A stretch of DNA of 10,042 nt from an uncultured Candidatus Melainabacteria bacterium. Lineage in GTDB: Bacteria > Cyanobacteriota > Vampirovibrionia > Gastranaerophilales > Gastranaerophilaceae. Position 1 is the stretch's first letter, and each line of letters begins with the position of its first letter. Below are positions 1-5,283 of the stretch, piece after piece. The notes under the pieces were generated by a model. It had not been told where the DNA came from. It ran no database searches and saw only the letters and a program-made list of their open reading frames with translations. The translations under genes and the position numbers were made by a program. The DNA is taken from assembly GCA_946186335.1 (NCBI GenBank), contig CAMHMW010000057.1:1-10042 (forward strand), written 5' to 3'.

Positions 1-138
1 AACCTGACCACTAACGGCGTTTTGTATCGGTCAAAAAAGGTACAGGATTTTCTGGACGAAATTGATGCAAATCCCGATTATGAAAATGTCGTTCTTCCGC
101 TTCCTGCGGGGCTTTCACTTGCTAAAAAAATAAGATAA
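1..138 (+). CDS. Probable class I (caffeoyl-CoA-type) O-methyltransferase, C-terminal end only
   Basis: Frame 1 is open from the first base to a TAA at 136-138, giving 45 residues; the start lies outside the window. The tail reads NGVLYRSKKVQDFLDEI then VVLPLPAGLSLAKKI. This resembles the end of family 3 SAM-dependent O-methyltransferases, which close with a DNVL-type strand, a helix and an LLPIGDGLTLARK-type strand. The usual GDG is PAG here. Members methylate catechol-like hydroxyls or tRNA 5-hydroxyuridine (TrmR), and a fragment cannot tell which. The SD of the next gene overlaps this stop codon, so the two genes are probably co-transcribed. That the frame is coding is fairly sure; the family is inferred from a short tail. 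Confidence 0.5.
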   Translation, partial: NLTTNGVLYRSKKVQDFLDEIDANPDYENVVLPLPAGLSLAKKIR

Positions 139-149
139 GGAGAAATATT

Positions 150-464
150 ATGGCTGATGAATGTATTTTTTGCAAAATTATAAGAGGAGATTTTAATACG
201 GAATTTGTTTATGAAACCGAAAATACGGTTGTTTTCAACGACATAAACCCAAAAGCACCCATACACATGCTTGTCTGTCCGAAGGTTCATGTTGAATCTT
301 TAAACGAACTTGAAGATAAAAACCTTATGGCTGAACTTATACAGACAGTAAAAGATGTGACCCAAAAAATCGGGCTTAAATCGTATAAAACTTTAATAAA
401 CACCGGAAAAGAAGCAGGTCAGGAAGTTTTCCACCTGCATATCCACATTTTGGGAAATAAATAA
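150..464 (+). CDS. HIT-family (histidine triad) nucleotide hydrolase
   Basis: The protein has 104 residues, close to the usual ~110 for small bacterial HIT proteins. It opens with DECIFCKIIRG, the CxxC typical of Hint-type members, and ends with the histidine triad HLHIHIL, whose central His would form the nucleotidyl intermediate. A fold-typical segment (VVFNDINPKAPIHMLVCPK) lies between. Hint-like enzymes hydrolyse purine nucleoside phosphoramidates such as AMP-lysine and aminoacyl-adenylates in the cytoplasm; the physiological substrate is not predictable. AAGGAG at 137-142 sits 7 bases before the ATG and overlaps the upstream stop, indicating an operon with the methyltransferase. The stop is two bases from the stop of the convergent htpX, and I see no GC-rich terminator between them. 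Confidence 0.93.
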   Translation: MADECIFCKIIRGDFNTEFVYETENTVVFNDINPKAPIHMLVCPKVHVESLNELEDKNLMAELIQTVKDVTQKIGLKSYKTLINTGKEAGQEVFHLHIHILGNK

Positions 465-466
465 AT

Positions 467-1348
467 TTAAAAATTTTCCATCTTTTCAAGTTTATTAATT
501 CTGTCATTTATATTCGGGTGAGTAGAAAGCAAATTTGCAAATATTCCGCCACTAAAAGGATTTGAGAAATATAAATGAGCGGTTGCCTCGTTTGCGTTCG
601 GCATAGAAAGTCCGTCATTTCTGATTTTTTCAAGAGCATTTGCAAGATATTGCGGATTTCCGCATATTTGAGCACCTTTTGCATCTGCCATATATTCTCT
701 CGAGCGAGAAATTGCAAGTTTTATTAAAGTTGCAACAATCGGTGCGGCAATCATCAGTAATATTCCGATTAATGATGAAATACCCGATTCGTCTTTTTCT
801 CTCATTCTTCCCATTATACTGTTGTAACGAAATACGTGTGCCAACATACTTAAAAAACCGATAAGAATTGAAATAACTGACATTAAAAGCATATCACCGT
901 TTGCGATATGTGAAAGTTCGTGTCCGACAACTCCGCTGACTTCCTGCGGGGTAAGTTTTGCCAGTAGTCCTCTTGTAACCGCAACAACCGCTTTATCCTG
1001 ATTTCTCCCTGTTGCAAAAGCGTTCATTGCGTTTGTATTAATCATATAAAGACGGGGCATTTTTATATCGTTTCTGCTGCACATATCACGTACCATTGCG
1101 TAATATTCGGGCATTTCTTCTTCTTTAATCGGAACGGCACCGGTTGATTTGATAACAATAGTATCAGAGAAAAAATATGCAACAAAATCCAACAAACCTG
1201 CAAAAACCAGAAATATGCCTGTTCCCATAAGTCCGTAACCCAGCATATCGGAAATGTAGTACCCTGCTCCTCCGATAATCGCTGTTATTAGTGCCATATA
1301 GAAAAATACTTTTACTCTGTTTGCAAATATTATTTGGTTTGAATACAT
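467..1348 (-). CDS. htpX: HtpX-type membrane zinc metalloprotease (M48B)
   Basis: A 293-residue integral inner-membrane protease that degrades misfolded or damaged membrane proteins, overlapping with FtsH. Visible hallmarks are the zinc motif HELSH (residues 143-147) followed by IANGD, and the downstream SREYMADAKGA helix whose Glu218 should be the third ligand. Hydrophobic segments lie at about 13-32, 43-61, 154-172 and 191-211, the usual HtpX arrangement with the catalytic site on the cytoplasmic side. Length matches the family (about 285-300). The start is fixed by the SD GAAAGGGG (1363-1356), 7 bases upstream. It has its own promoter (1373-1401) and is divergent from speE. In some bacteria htpX is envelope-stress induced; no such operator is evident here. 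Confidence 0.95.
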   Translation of the reverse strand: MYSNQIIFANRVKVFFYMALITAIIGGAGYYISDMLGYGLMGTGIFLVFAGLLDFVAYFFSDTIVIKSTGAVPIKEEEMPEYYAMVRDMCSRNDIKMPRLYMINTNAMNAFATGRNQDKAVVAVTRGLLAKLTPQEVSGVVGHELSHIANGDMLLMSVISILIGFLSMLAHVFRYNSIMGRMREKDESGISSLIGILLMIAAPIVATLIKLAISRSREYMADAKGAQICGNPQYLANALEKIRNDGLSMPNANEATAHLYFSNPFSGGIFANLLSTHPNINDRINKLEKMENF

Positions 1349-1372
1349 TTTAAAACCCCTTTCAATGTAAAT

Positions 1373-1401
1373 ATTATACTCCGTTTATTTTTATTTGAAA
1401 A
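1373..1401 (-). promoter_or_regulatory. Putative sigma70-type promoter of htpX
   Basis: On the minus strand a perfect TATAAT (1378-1373) lies 17 bases after TTTTCA (1401-1396, 4 of 6 to TTGACA). The predicted start near 1366 gives a very short leader of about 18 bases that still contains the SD. There is no TG extension of the -10. Confidence 0.55.
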
Positions 1402-1481
1402 GAAATTTTTATATGATAAACTTAGATAGTTAAAAAGATTTGCACTGTTTTAATTTATAAATATCGCCGGATGCGGTAATG

Positions 1482-1487
1482 AAAGGG
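1482..1487 (+). promoter_or_regulatory. SD deciding the speE start
   Basis: AAAGGG ends 9 bases before the ATG at 1497. The in-frame ATG at 1479 would overlap this SD and has only weak complementarity upstream (GGATGCGG), so 1497 is the better start. Confidence 0.65.
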
Positions 1488-1496
1488 AAAGCAATA

Positions 1497-2348
1497 ATGA
1501 AAAACGGAATAGAAAACGGATATTATCACGAAATCACCCCCGGAGGGTTTGGAATAGCAATAAAAGCGGGAAAGGTCTTATTTTCGGATAATTCACCGTT
1601 TCAAAAAGTTGAAGTGTTTGAAACCGAGTCTGATTTGGGCAGAGTTTTAACACTGGACGACTTGATGATGACAACAGAGGGAGATGAATACCACTATCAT
1701 GAAATGATTGCTCATATTCCTATGATGCAGCATCCCTGTCCGAAAACCGTTCTTGTAATCGGCGGCGGTGACGGCGGTACAATAAGAGAAGTTATGAAAC
1801 ACAAAACGGTTGAAAAGGCTGTTTTATGTGAAATTGACGGAATGGTTATTGAAGCATGCAAAAAATATCTTCCGACAATCTCCTGTGAACTTGATAATCC
1901 GAAAGTTGAAATTCTGGTTCAAGATGCAATAGAATATATGAAAGATAAACAAGATGAATTTGACATCGTTTTAATAGATTCAACCGACCCGATGGGACCG
2001 GGGGAAGGCTTATTTACCGATGAATTTTATACTAACGTAAAAAATTCACTCAAAAAAGGCGGGATTATGGTTGCACAATCAGAATCGCCTTTTGCACAAA
2101 AAGAGTCTGTTCAAAAGATGTATAAACAACTTAAAAAAGTTTTTCCGACTGTTGCAACATATACCTCAAATATTCCGACATATCCCGGAGGATACTGGGC
2201 ATGGGCATTTTGTTCGGTTGATGTAAAACCGCTTGAATATTATAACGAAGAACGTGCGGCCCAAATAATACCGACCTGCAAAATTTATAACAGAGATTAT
2301 CACAATGCCCGTTTTGCTCTCCCGAACTATTTGAAAGAATTGTTGTAG
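1497..2348 (+). CDS. speE: Spermidine synthase (polyamine aminopropyltransferase)
   Basis: A 283-residue cytoplasmic enzyme that transfers the aminopropyl group of decarboxylated S-adenosylmethionine to putrescine, making spermidine and methylthioadenosine. The N-terminal beta domain ends in LTLDDLMMTTEGDEYHYHEM. It is followed by the nucleotide-binding loop VLVIGGGDGG (about 85-94), the acidic CEID strand end (111-114), QDA (142-144) and the catalytic loop DSTDP (161-165), then FYTNVKNSLKKGG. All expected acidic residues are present and the length is typical. An upstream in-frame ATG at 1479 would add six residues (MKGKAI), but the SD favours 1497. I see no speD or arginine/ornithine decarboxylase nearby, so the source of the substrates is elsewhere. 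The gene is divergent from htpX; no convincing promoter could be picked in the 148-base gap. Confidence 0.93.
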   Translation: MKNGIENGYYHEITPGGFGIAIKAGKVLFSDNSPFQKVEVFETESDLGRVLTLDDLMMTTEGDEYHYHEMIAHIPMMQHPCPKTVLVIGGGDGGTIREVMKHKTVEKAVLCEIDGMVIEACKKYLPTISCELDNPKVEILVQDAIEYMKDKQDEFDIVLIDSTDPMGPGEGLFTDEFYTNVKNSLKKGGIMVAQSESPFAQKESVQKMYKQLKKVFPTVATYTSNIPTYPGGYWAWAFCSVDVKPLEYYNEERAAQIIPTCKIYNRDYHNARFALPNYLKELL

Positions 2349-2363
2349 TATTGTGTTTTATTC

Positions 2364-2374
2364 GGCTTAAAGCC
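2364..2374. repeat. Short palindrome GGCTTAAAGCC, member of a dispersed family
   Basis: A perfect 5-bp inverted repeat (GGCTT-A-AAGCC) in the speE-folD gap. It matches the core of the palindrome at 8960-8976. The following bases (AATTTAC) are not a U-tract, so it is a poor intrinsic terminator. Confidence 0.5.
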
Positions 2375-2400
2375 AATTTACATATCTGTTATAACATAAC

Positions 2401-2430
2401 ATTACATTCATCTGAAATTTATGTTATAAT
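2401..2430 (+). promoter_or_regulatory. Extended -10 promoter of folD, predicted leaderless start
   Basis: TGTTATAAT (2422-2430) is a perfect TG-N-TATAAT extended -10. ATTACA (2401-2406, 4 of 6) stands 18 bases upstream as the -35. Only six bases (CCATTT) separate the -10 from the ATG at 2437, so a start 7 bases after the -10 would coincide with the A of the start codon. There is no purine-rich SD before the ATG. A second extended -10-like TGTTATAAC lies at 2387-2395 and could give a longer leader, also without an SD. Confidence 0.65.
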
Positions 2431-2436
2431 CCATTT

Positions 2437-3282
2437 ATGGCTATAATATTAGACGGGAAAAAGTTAAGAGATAAAATTCTGAACGACCTGAGGCAAAAAC
2501 TTGACAGGTTTGATAAAAAACCGACTCTTGTTGTGGTTCTTGTCGGAGATAATGCTGCAAGCAAAATCTATGTTGCAAACAAGAAAAAAACTGCACAAAG
2601 TTTGGGGATAAATTCCGTTATTATAGAATTGCCGTCAGAAACAAAAGAAGAAGAATTACTTTCAAAGATTAACGAATTAAATAATGATGAAAGCGTTACG
2701 GCAATCCTTGTCCAATTACCTTTGCCAAAACACATTTCGCAAAAAAATATTATAAATGCCATAAAACCTGAAAAAGATGTGGACGGTTTTACTCCGTATA
2801 ATTTTGGCAGACTTTTTTCCGGTTATGAACCTTTGGTTTATCCCTGTACTCCAAAGGGAGTTTTGCTGCTTTTGGATGAGTATAATATTGAACTTGACGG
2901 TAAACATGTTGTTGTAATCGGCCGTTCAAATATTGTCGGACGCCCGCTTTCCCAAATGCTTTTAAACCGTAATGCAACGGTTACGGTTTGCCACAGTCAT
3001 ACAAAAAATCTCGCTCAGATAACAAAAACTGCTGATATAGTTATTTCAGCAGTAGGGAAAAAAATTATTGAAGGGGAAATGTTAAAATCTGATTGTGTGA
3101 TTGTTGATGTCGGGATTTTCAAAGATGAAAACGGGAAGACCCGAGGAGACGCAGACTTTGAAACAGCATCCCGAATTGCATCATACATATCACCTGTTCC
3201 GGGCGGTGTCGGACCTATGACCATTGCGTCACTTATGCTAAACACCGTAGAATTGTTTGAAAAAATGATTAATAAATCATAG
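2437..3282 (+). CDS. folD: Bifunctional methylenetetrahydrofolate dehydrogenase/cyclohydrolase
   Basis: A 281-residue cytoplasmic enzyme that interconverts 5,10-methylene-THF, 5,10-methenyl-THF and 10-formyl-THF, feeding purine and formyl-Met synthesis. Family landmarks in order are SKIYVANKK (catalytic Tyr45 and Lys49), ILVQLPLP (91-97), KDVDGF (113-118), the dinucleotide loop VIGRSNIVGRP (160-170), CHSHT (185-189) and PVPGGVGPMT (253-262). Length is typical. The N-terminus MAIILDGKK aligns with the usual family start, so the ATG is secure even though no SD precedes it; the promoter predicts a leaderless mRNA. It ends 19 bases from the convergent 110-residue gene. Confidence 0.97.
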   Translation: MAIILDGKKLRDKILNDLRQKLDRFDKKPTLVVVLVGDNAASKIYVANKKKTAQSLGINSVIIELPSETKEEELLSKINELNNDESVTAILVQLPLPKHISQKNIINAIKPEKDVDGFTPYNFGRLFSGYEPLVYPCTPKGVLLLLDEYNIELDGKHVVVIGRSNIVGRPLSQMLLNRNATVTVCHSHTKNLAQITKTADIVISAVGKKIIEGEMLKSDCVIVDVGIFKDENGKTRGDADFETASRIASYISPVPGGVGPMTIASLMLNTVELFEKMINKS

Positions 3283-3294
3283 TTTCGTTTTTCA
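3265..3294 (+). terminator. Weak AT-rich hairpin at folD end
   Basis: ATGATT (3265-3270) and AATCAT (3275-3280) form a 6-bp stem with a 4-base loop overlapping the folD stop, followed by TTTCGTTTTTC. The stem has only one G-C pair, so its efficiency is doubtful. Confidence 0.25.
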
Positions 3295-3301
3295 ACTTTT
3301 A

Positions 3302-3634
3302 CTAGCCGCCTGATGCTAAGTTAAGCGTACAACTTGACTTGATGTTGTTGTTTACAAGTGTCTTCAAACCTGAAATTTCGTTTTCAATTGCAGTAATCTG
3401 TGAATCCAGTGAATCTTTTTCTGTTTCCAACTGGTCATCCAAATCTTTGTAGTAGATGTAATCTGCGTCTTGAGTACAATCAGAGTTTTCCTGACTTGAA
3501 TACTCTCTTTCAATTGCGGTCATTTGTGTTGTCGCAATGTGAATTTGGTTTTGAATGTGTACATACTGGAATTGTAAAAAGTTTTTCTGCAAAGCCAATA
3601 AACTCTTTTGACTTGCCAAAGCTAAAAATGCCAT
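3302..3634 (-). CDS. Unrecognised 110-residue helical (coiled-coil-like) protein with an internal repeat
   Basis: I do not recognise the family. The protein is soluble-looking and mainly helical: a hydrophobic/Gln-rich first helix (about 1-46, MAFLALASQKSLLALQ...), a polar hinge (47-63) and a second acidic helix (64-95), ending SSCTLNLASGG. Cys53 and Cys102 are the only cysteines. QMTAIEREYS (37-46) recurs as QITAIENEIS (79-88), exactly 42 residues or six heptads later, and the DNA at 3382-3402 and 3508-3528 matches at 18 of 21 positions. This suggests duplication of a coiled-coil unit. There is no signal peptide or clear membrane segment. The start is supported by AAGGAGA (3647-3641), 6 bases upstream. 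The promoter module (3672-3705) is shared with the next small gene. A filament, secretion-substrate or scaffold role is possible, but none is demonstrable. Confidence 0.75.
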   Translation of the reverse strand: MAFLALASQKSLLALQKNFLQFQYVHIQNQIHIATTQMTAIEREYSSQENSDCTQDADYIYYKDLDDQLETEKDSLDSQITAIENEISGLKTLVNNNIKSSCTLNLASGG

Positions 3635-3671
3635 ATCTCGTCTCCTTATTTAATTGCTTAATCTCTCTTGT

Positions 3672-3705
3672 ATATATAAAGTTTTAAAAAATTTCATGAT
3701 TTCAA
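3672..3705 (-). promoter_or_regulatory. Promoter module of the 110-residue gene, shared with the 128-residue gene
   Basis: On the minus strand TTGAAA (3705-3700) is followed after 17 bases by ACTTTATATAT (3682-3672), 37 bases before the ATG. The 11-base element and its spacing to a TTGAA(A/T) box are reproduced at 4308-4341. The -10 proper is ambiguous within the element (TTTATA, TTATAT or TATATA), giving a longer than usual 19-21 base spacer. Confidence 0.5.
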
Positions 3706-3737
3706 CATGTTATATTTTTGTTACATTTGTTAACATG
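3706..3737. repeat. Inverted repeat CATGTTA ... TAACATG
   Basis: Seven-base exact arms at 3706-3712 and 3731-3737 are separated by 18 bases, just upstream of the small-gene promoter. It could be an operator or simple AT-rich coincidence. The left arm also overlaps a plus-strand extended -10-like TGTTATATT (3708-3716). Confidence 0.25.
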
Positions 3738-3830
3738 AAGGTCATTAAGTCGGATAAGACCGTTAAGTTTATAAGTAGGATAAGTTCAAAACAGAATAAA
3801 TGTGTAAGTTGGGCTTTTAGTCCAGCATAA
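3735..3830 (+). CDS. Possible 31-residue basic micro-ORF, unproven
   Basis: An ATG at 3735 opens a 31-codon frame ending at TAA 3828-3830. The peptide is Lys/Ser-rich (MKVIKSDKTVKFISRISSKQ...). A plus-strand extended -10-like TGTTATATT lies 18 bases upstream, but there is no SD. The frame runs through the degenerate palindrome at 3810-3824. It lies in the 258-base gap between two minus-strand genes and may be chance. Confidence 0.15.
   Translation: MKVIKSDKTVKFISRISSKQNKCVSWAFSPA
3747..3784. repeat. Direct repeat AAGT(C/A)GGATAAG
   Basis: Two 12-base copies (3747-3758 and 3773-3784) match at 11 of 12 positions, 26 bases start to start. The left copy also sits in a GGTC/GACC dyad. It could be a tandem binding site; there is no other support. 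Confidence 0.3.
3810..3824. repeat. Degenerate palindrome TGGGCTTTTAGTCCA
   Basis: A 6-bp stem on the plus strand with one G-T pair and a 3-base loop. It looks like a decayed copy of the palindrome at 8960-8976. Confidence 0.4.
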
Positions 3831-3840
3831 CCCTTAAACT

Positions 3841-3870
3841 AAAAAGACGGACAGACCTGCCGCCTGTCCG
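3841..3870 (-). terminator. Intrinsic terminator of the 128-residue gene
   Basis: Read on the minus strand, CGGACAG (3870-3864) and CTGTCCG (3854-3848) form a 7-bp GC-rich stem with a 9-base loop, followed by TCTTTTT (3847-3841). It starts 22 bases after the stop at 3893. On the plus strand the stem is followed by CCTTTCATATTTT, so weak bidirectional function is possible. Confidence 0.8.
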
Positions 3871-3892
3871 CCTTTCATATTTTAAAAAATAT

Positions 3893-4279
3893 TTACAGCA
3901 TGTGATAGTATTTCATATAATCAGACATAATAGCCGAACTTGTGCCGTTTGCAACATTTGCTTTAATAACCTGATCTTTATCAGTTGTTGTTTGTTTATC
4001 TACTTTGGAAAGGTCATTGTTCTGGGGTTTTATTTCCTGTTGCTTTTGGGCTTCCTGCATATCTTCAATAAATTTTTCAATTTTTTTCATTACTTCCGAA
4101 TGCAGTTTCAAATCGCCTTCAAAAGAACCTGTTGATTCAACACCGGCAGTTTCCAAATCTTCGAGAATTTGCTCCCACTGGTTGTAGTTTGTAATAGATG
4201 TTCCCTGAGCTTGTGCGGCAGCCTGTGCTTTGCGCAGTTCCTCAATGGATTTTATGTCATCAACATTGTCCATACCCAT
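3893..4279 (-). CDS. Unrecognised 128-residue hydrophilic helical protein
   Basis: I do not recognise the family. The protein is soluble and highly charged. Helix-forming stretches cover about 9-26 (Ala/Gln-rich) and 33-82, rich in Glu, Lys and Gln. A low-complexity polar linker follows (PQNNDLSKVDKQTTTDKDQ), then a tail with MSDYMKYYHML. It has no cysteine, signal peptide or membrane segment. The first of two close Met codons (MGM) is chosen because AAGGAGA (4293-4287) lies 7 bases before it. It ends at a clear intrinsic terminator. The promoter module is shared with the 110-residue gene downstream, so the two are probably co-regulated; they show no obvious sequence similarity to each other. 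A role as partners (for example chaperone and substrate) is a guess only. Confidence 0.75.
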   Translation of the reverse strand: MGMDNVDDIKSIEELRKAQAAAQAQGTSITNYNQWEQILEDLETAGVESTGSFEGDLKLHSEVMKKIEKFIEDMQEAQKQQEIKPQNNDLSKVDKQTTTDKDQVIKANVANGTSSAIMSDYMKYYHML

Positions 4280-4307
4280 AGTATGCTCTCCTTATTATTC
4301 TTCTTAA

Positions 4308-4341
4308 ATATATAAAGTATTATTAGTATATCTTAATTCAA
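4308..4341 (-). promoter_or_regulatory. Promoter module of the 128-residue gene, shared with the 110-residue gene
   Basis: On the minus strand TTGAAT (4341-4336), 17 bases, then ACTTTATATAT (4318-4308), 28 bases before the ATG. Box, spacing and 11-base element match the module at 3672-3705; the intervening 17 bases do not, which argues for a functional element over a recent duplication. Confidence 0.5.
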
Positions 4342-4372
4342 AGGGCAAATTTTTTGTAACATAATTTAATAT

Positions 4373-5281
4373 TTAAGAAAAGTGGTTAAATATTTTATTT
4401 TCGACATCCTTTTTTGAATATTTAATAACAGAGCCGTTAATTTTAAGACATACTCCGTCACCTTCTTTAACATAACCGATTGTCGGAGCATTTACTTCAT
4501 ATTTTTCGGGAATAACTGCAACTATTCCGTAATCTTCTCCTCCAAAAAGAACTAAATCCTGCCAATTGTCATAGTTTTCAATATCTTTATCATGCGGAAT
4601 TTTTTCAAAATCAATATCAAGACAAACCCCGCTTTCGTTTGCAACAGCGGACAGAGCATCCATTAAGCCGTCTGAGGTGTCCATCATTGCATAAGGTTCT
4701 TTAACGGTTTTTGAGATTTCCGTTGCAAAATCACCCTGTATTTCGGGCATAAGATGTGCTTTAATAAATTGATTTTCTTCTGAGGTTTTTGATAAAAGCA
4801 TTTTTAATCCGAGAGCTGATGAGCCGTGATGCCCTGATACAACAACTTTATAACCCGCCTTTGCGTTACGTCTTGACGAAACATTGTGTCCGTTTGTTGT
4901 GCCGATAGCACAAACTGAAACATAAACCTTATCAGAACCCGTTAAATCTCCGCCGATAACCTTTACAGAACTTTTGCAGGCATCATTTACCCCCTCATAA
5001 AACTCTTTTACAAATTCCTGACCGGTATATGACGGCAGAGAAAGTGAAATTGTAATATATTTCGGTTCTCCACCGCCTGCATATACATCAGAAAAATTTA
5101 CCATAACAGATTTATAACCAAGTTGATAAGGAGTTGCGAAATCAAGTGAAAAATGGACGTTTTCTACAAGGCTGTCCTGTGTTACGACAATTCCCAAATC
5201 TTTTAAATATGCACAATCATCCCCGATATAATCAGATTTTGCGGTTTCTTTTATTATATTAATTAATTCTTTTTCTCTCAT
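4373..5281 (-). CDS. thiL: Thiamine-monophosphate kinase
   Basis: A 302-residue cytoplasmic kinase that phosphorylates thiamine monophosphate to the cofactor thiamine diphosphate using ATP. Its fold is the PurM/SelD type. Landmarks in order are IGDDCA (19-24), TQDSLVENVHF (34-44), VNFSDVYAGGGEP (61-73), IGGDLTGSD (109-117), MMDTSDGL (199-206) and FGGEDYGI (246-253). These acidic clusters bind the metal ions and phosphates. Length is slightly below the usual ~320. The ATG lies two bases after the stop of the cyclic-di-GMP gene and has no good SD (GAGCATGATATAG upstream), so translation is probably coupled to that gene. No other thi genes are in the window. No terminator is obvious in the 93 bases before the next small gene. 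Confidence 0.93.
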   Translation of the reverse strand: MREKELINIIKETAKSDYIGDDCAYLKDLGIVVTQDSLVENVHFSLDFATPYQLGYKSVMVNFSDVYAGGGEPKYITISLSLPSYTGQEFVKEFYEGVNDACKSSVKVIGGDLTGSDKVYVSVCAIGTTNGHNVSSRRNAKAGYKVVVSGHHGSSALGLKMLLSKTSEENQFIKAHLMPEIQGDFATEISKTVKEPYAMMDTSDGLMDALSAVANESGVCLDIDFEKIPHDKDIENYDNWQDLVLFGGEDYGIVAVIPEKYEVNAPTIGYVKEGDGVCLKINGSVIKYSKKDVENKIFNHFS

Positions 5282-5283
5282 GA

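Noticed and set aside
78..290. 70-residue minus-strand open frame
   Set aside because: It overlaps the methyltransferase tail and the HIT gene in antisense and has no supporting signal.
1479..1496. Upstream ATG as the speE start
   Set aside because: The better SD (AAAGGG, 1482-1487) lies inside the six codons it would add, and the family start fits the ATG at 1497.
1349..1496. Riboswitch or other structured element in the htpX-speE gap
   Set aside because: No conserved fold or strong stem could be recognised; the gap is AT-rich and holds only the htpX promoter and the speE SD.
2131..2376. 81-residue minus-strand open frame reaching into the speE-folD gap
   Set aside because: It is mostly antisense to the well-supported speE C-terminus and has no recognisable motif.
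3747..3784. Start of a CRISPR or tandem-repeat array
   Set aside because: There are only two short copies, one of them imperfect, with no further repeat units and no cas genes.
4280..4372. thiL terminator
   Set aside because: No GC-rich stem with a T-tract is visible on the minus strand; the short T-rich stretches alone are not enough.
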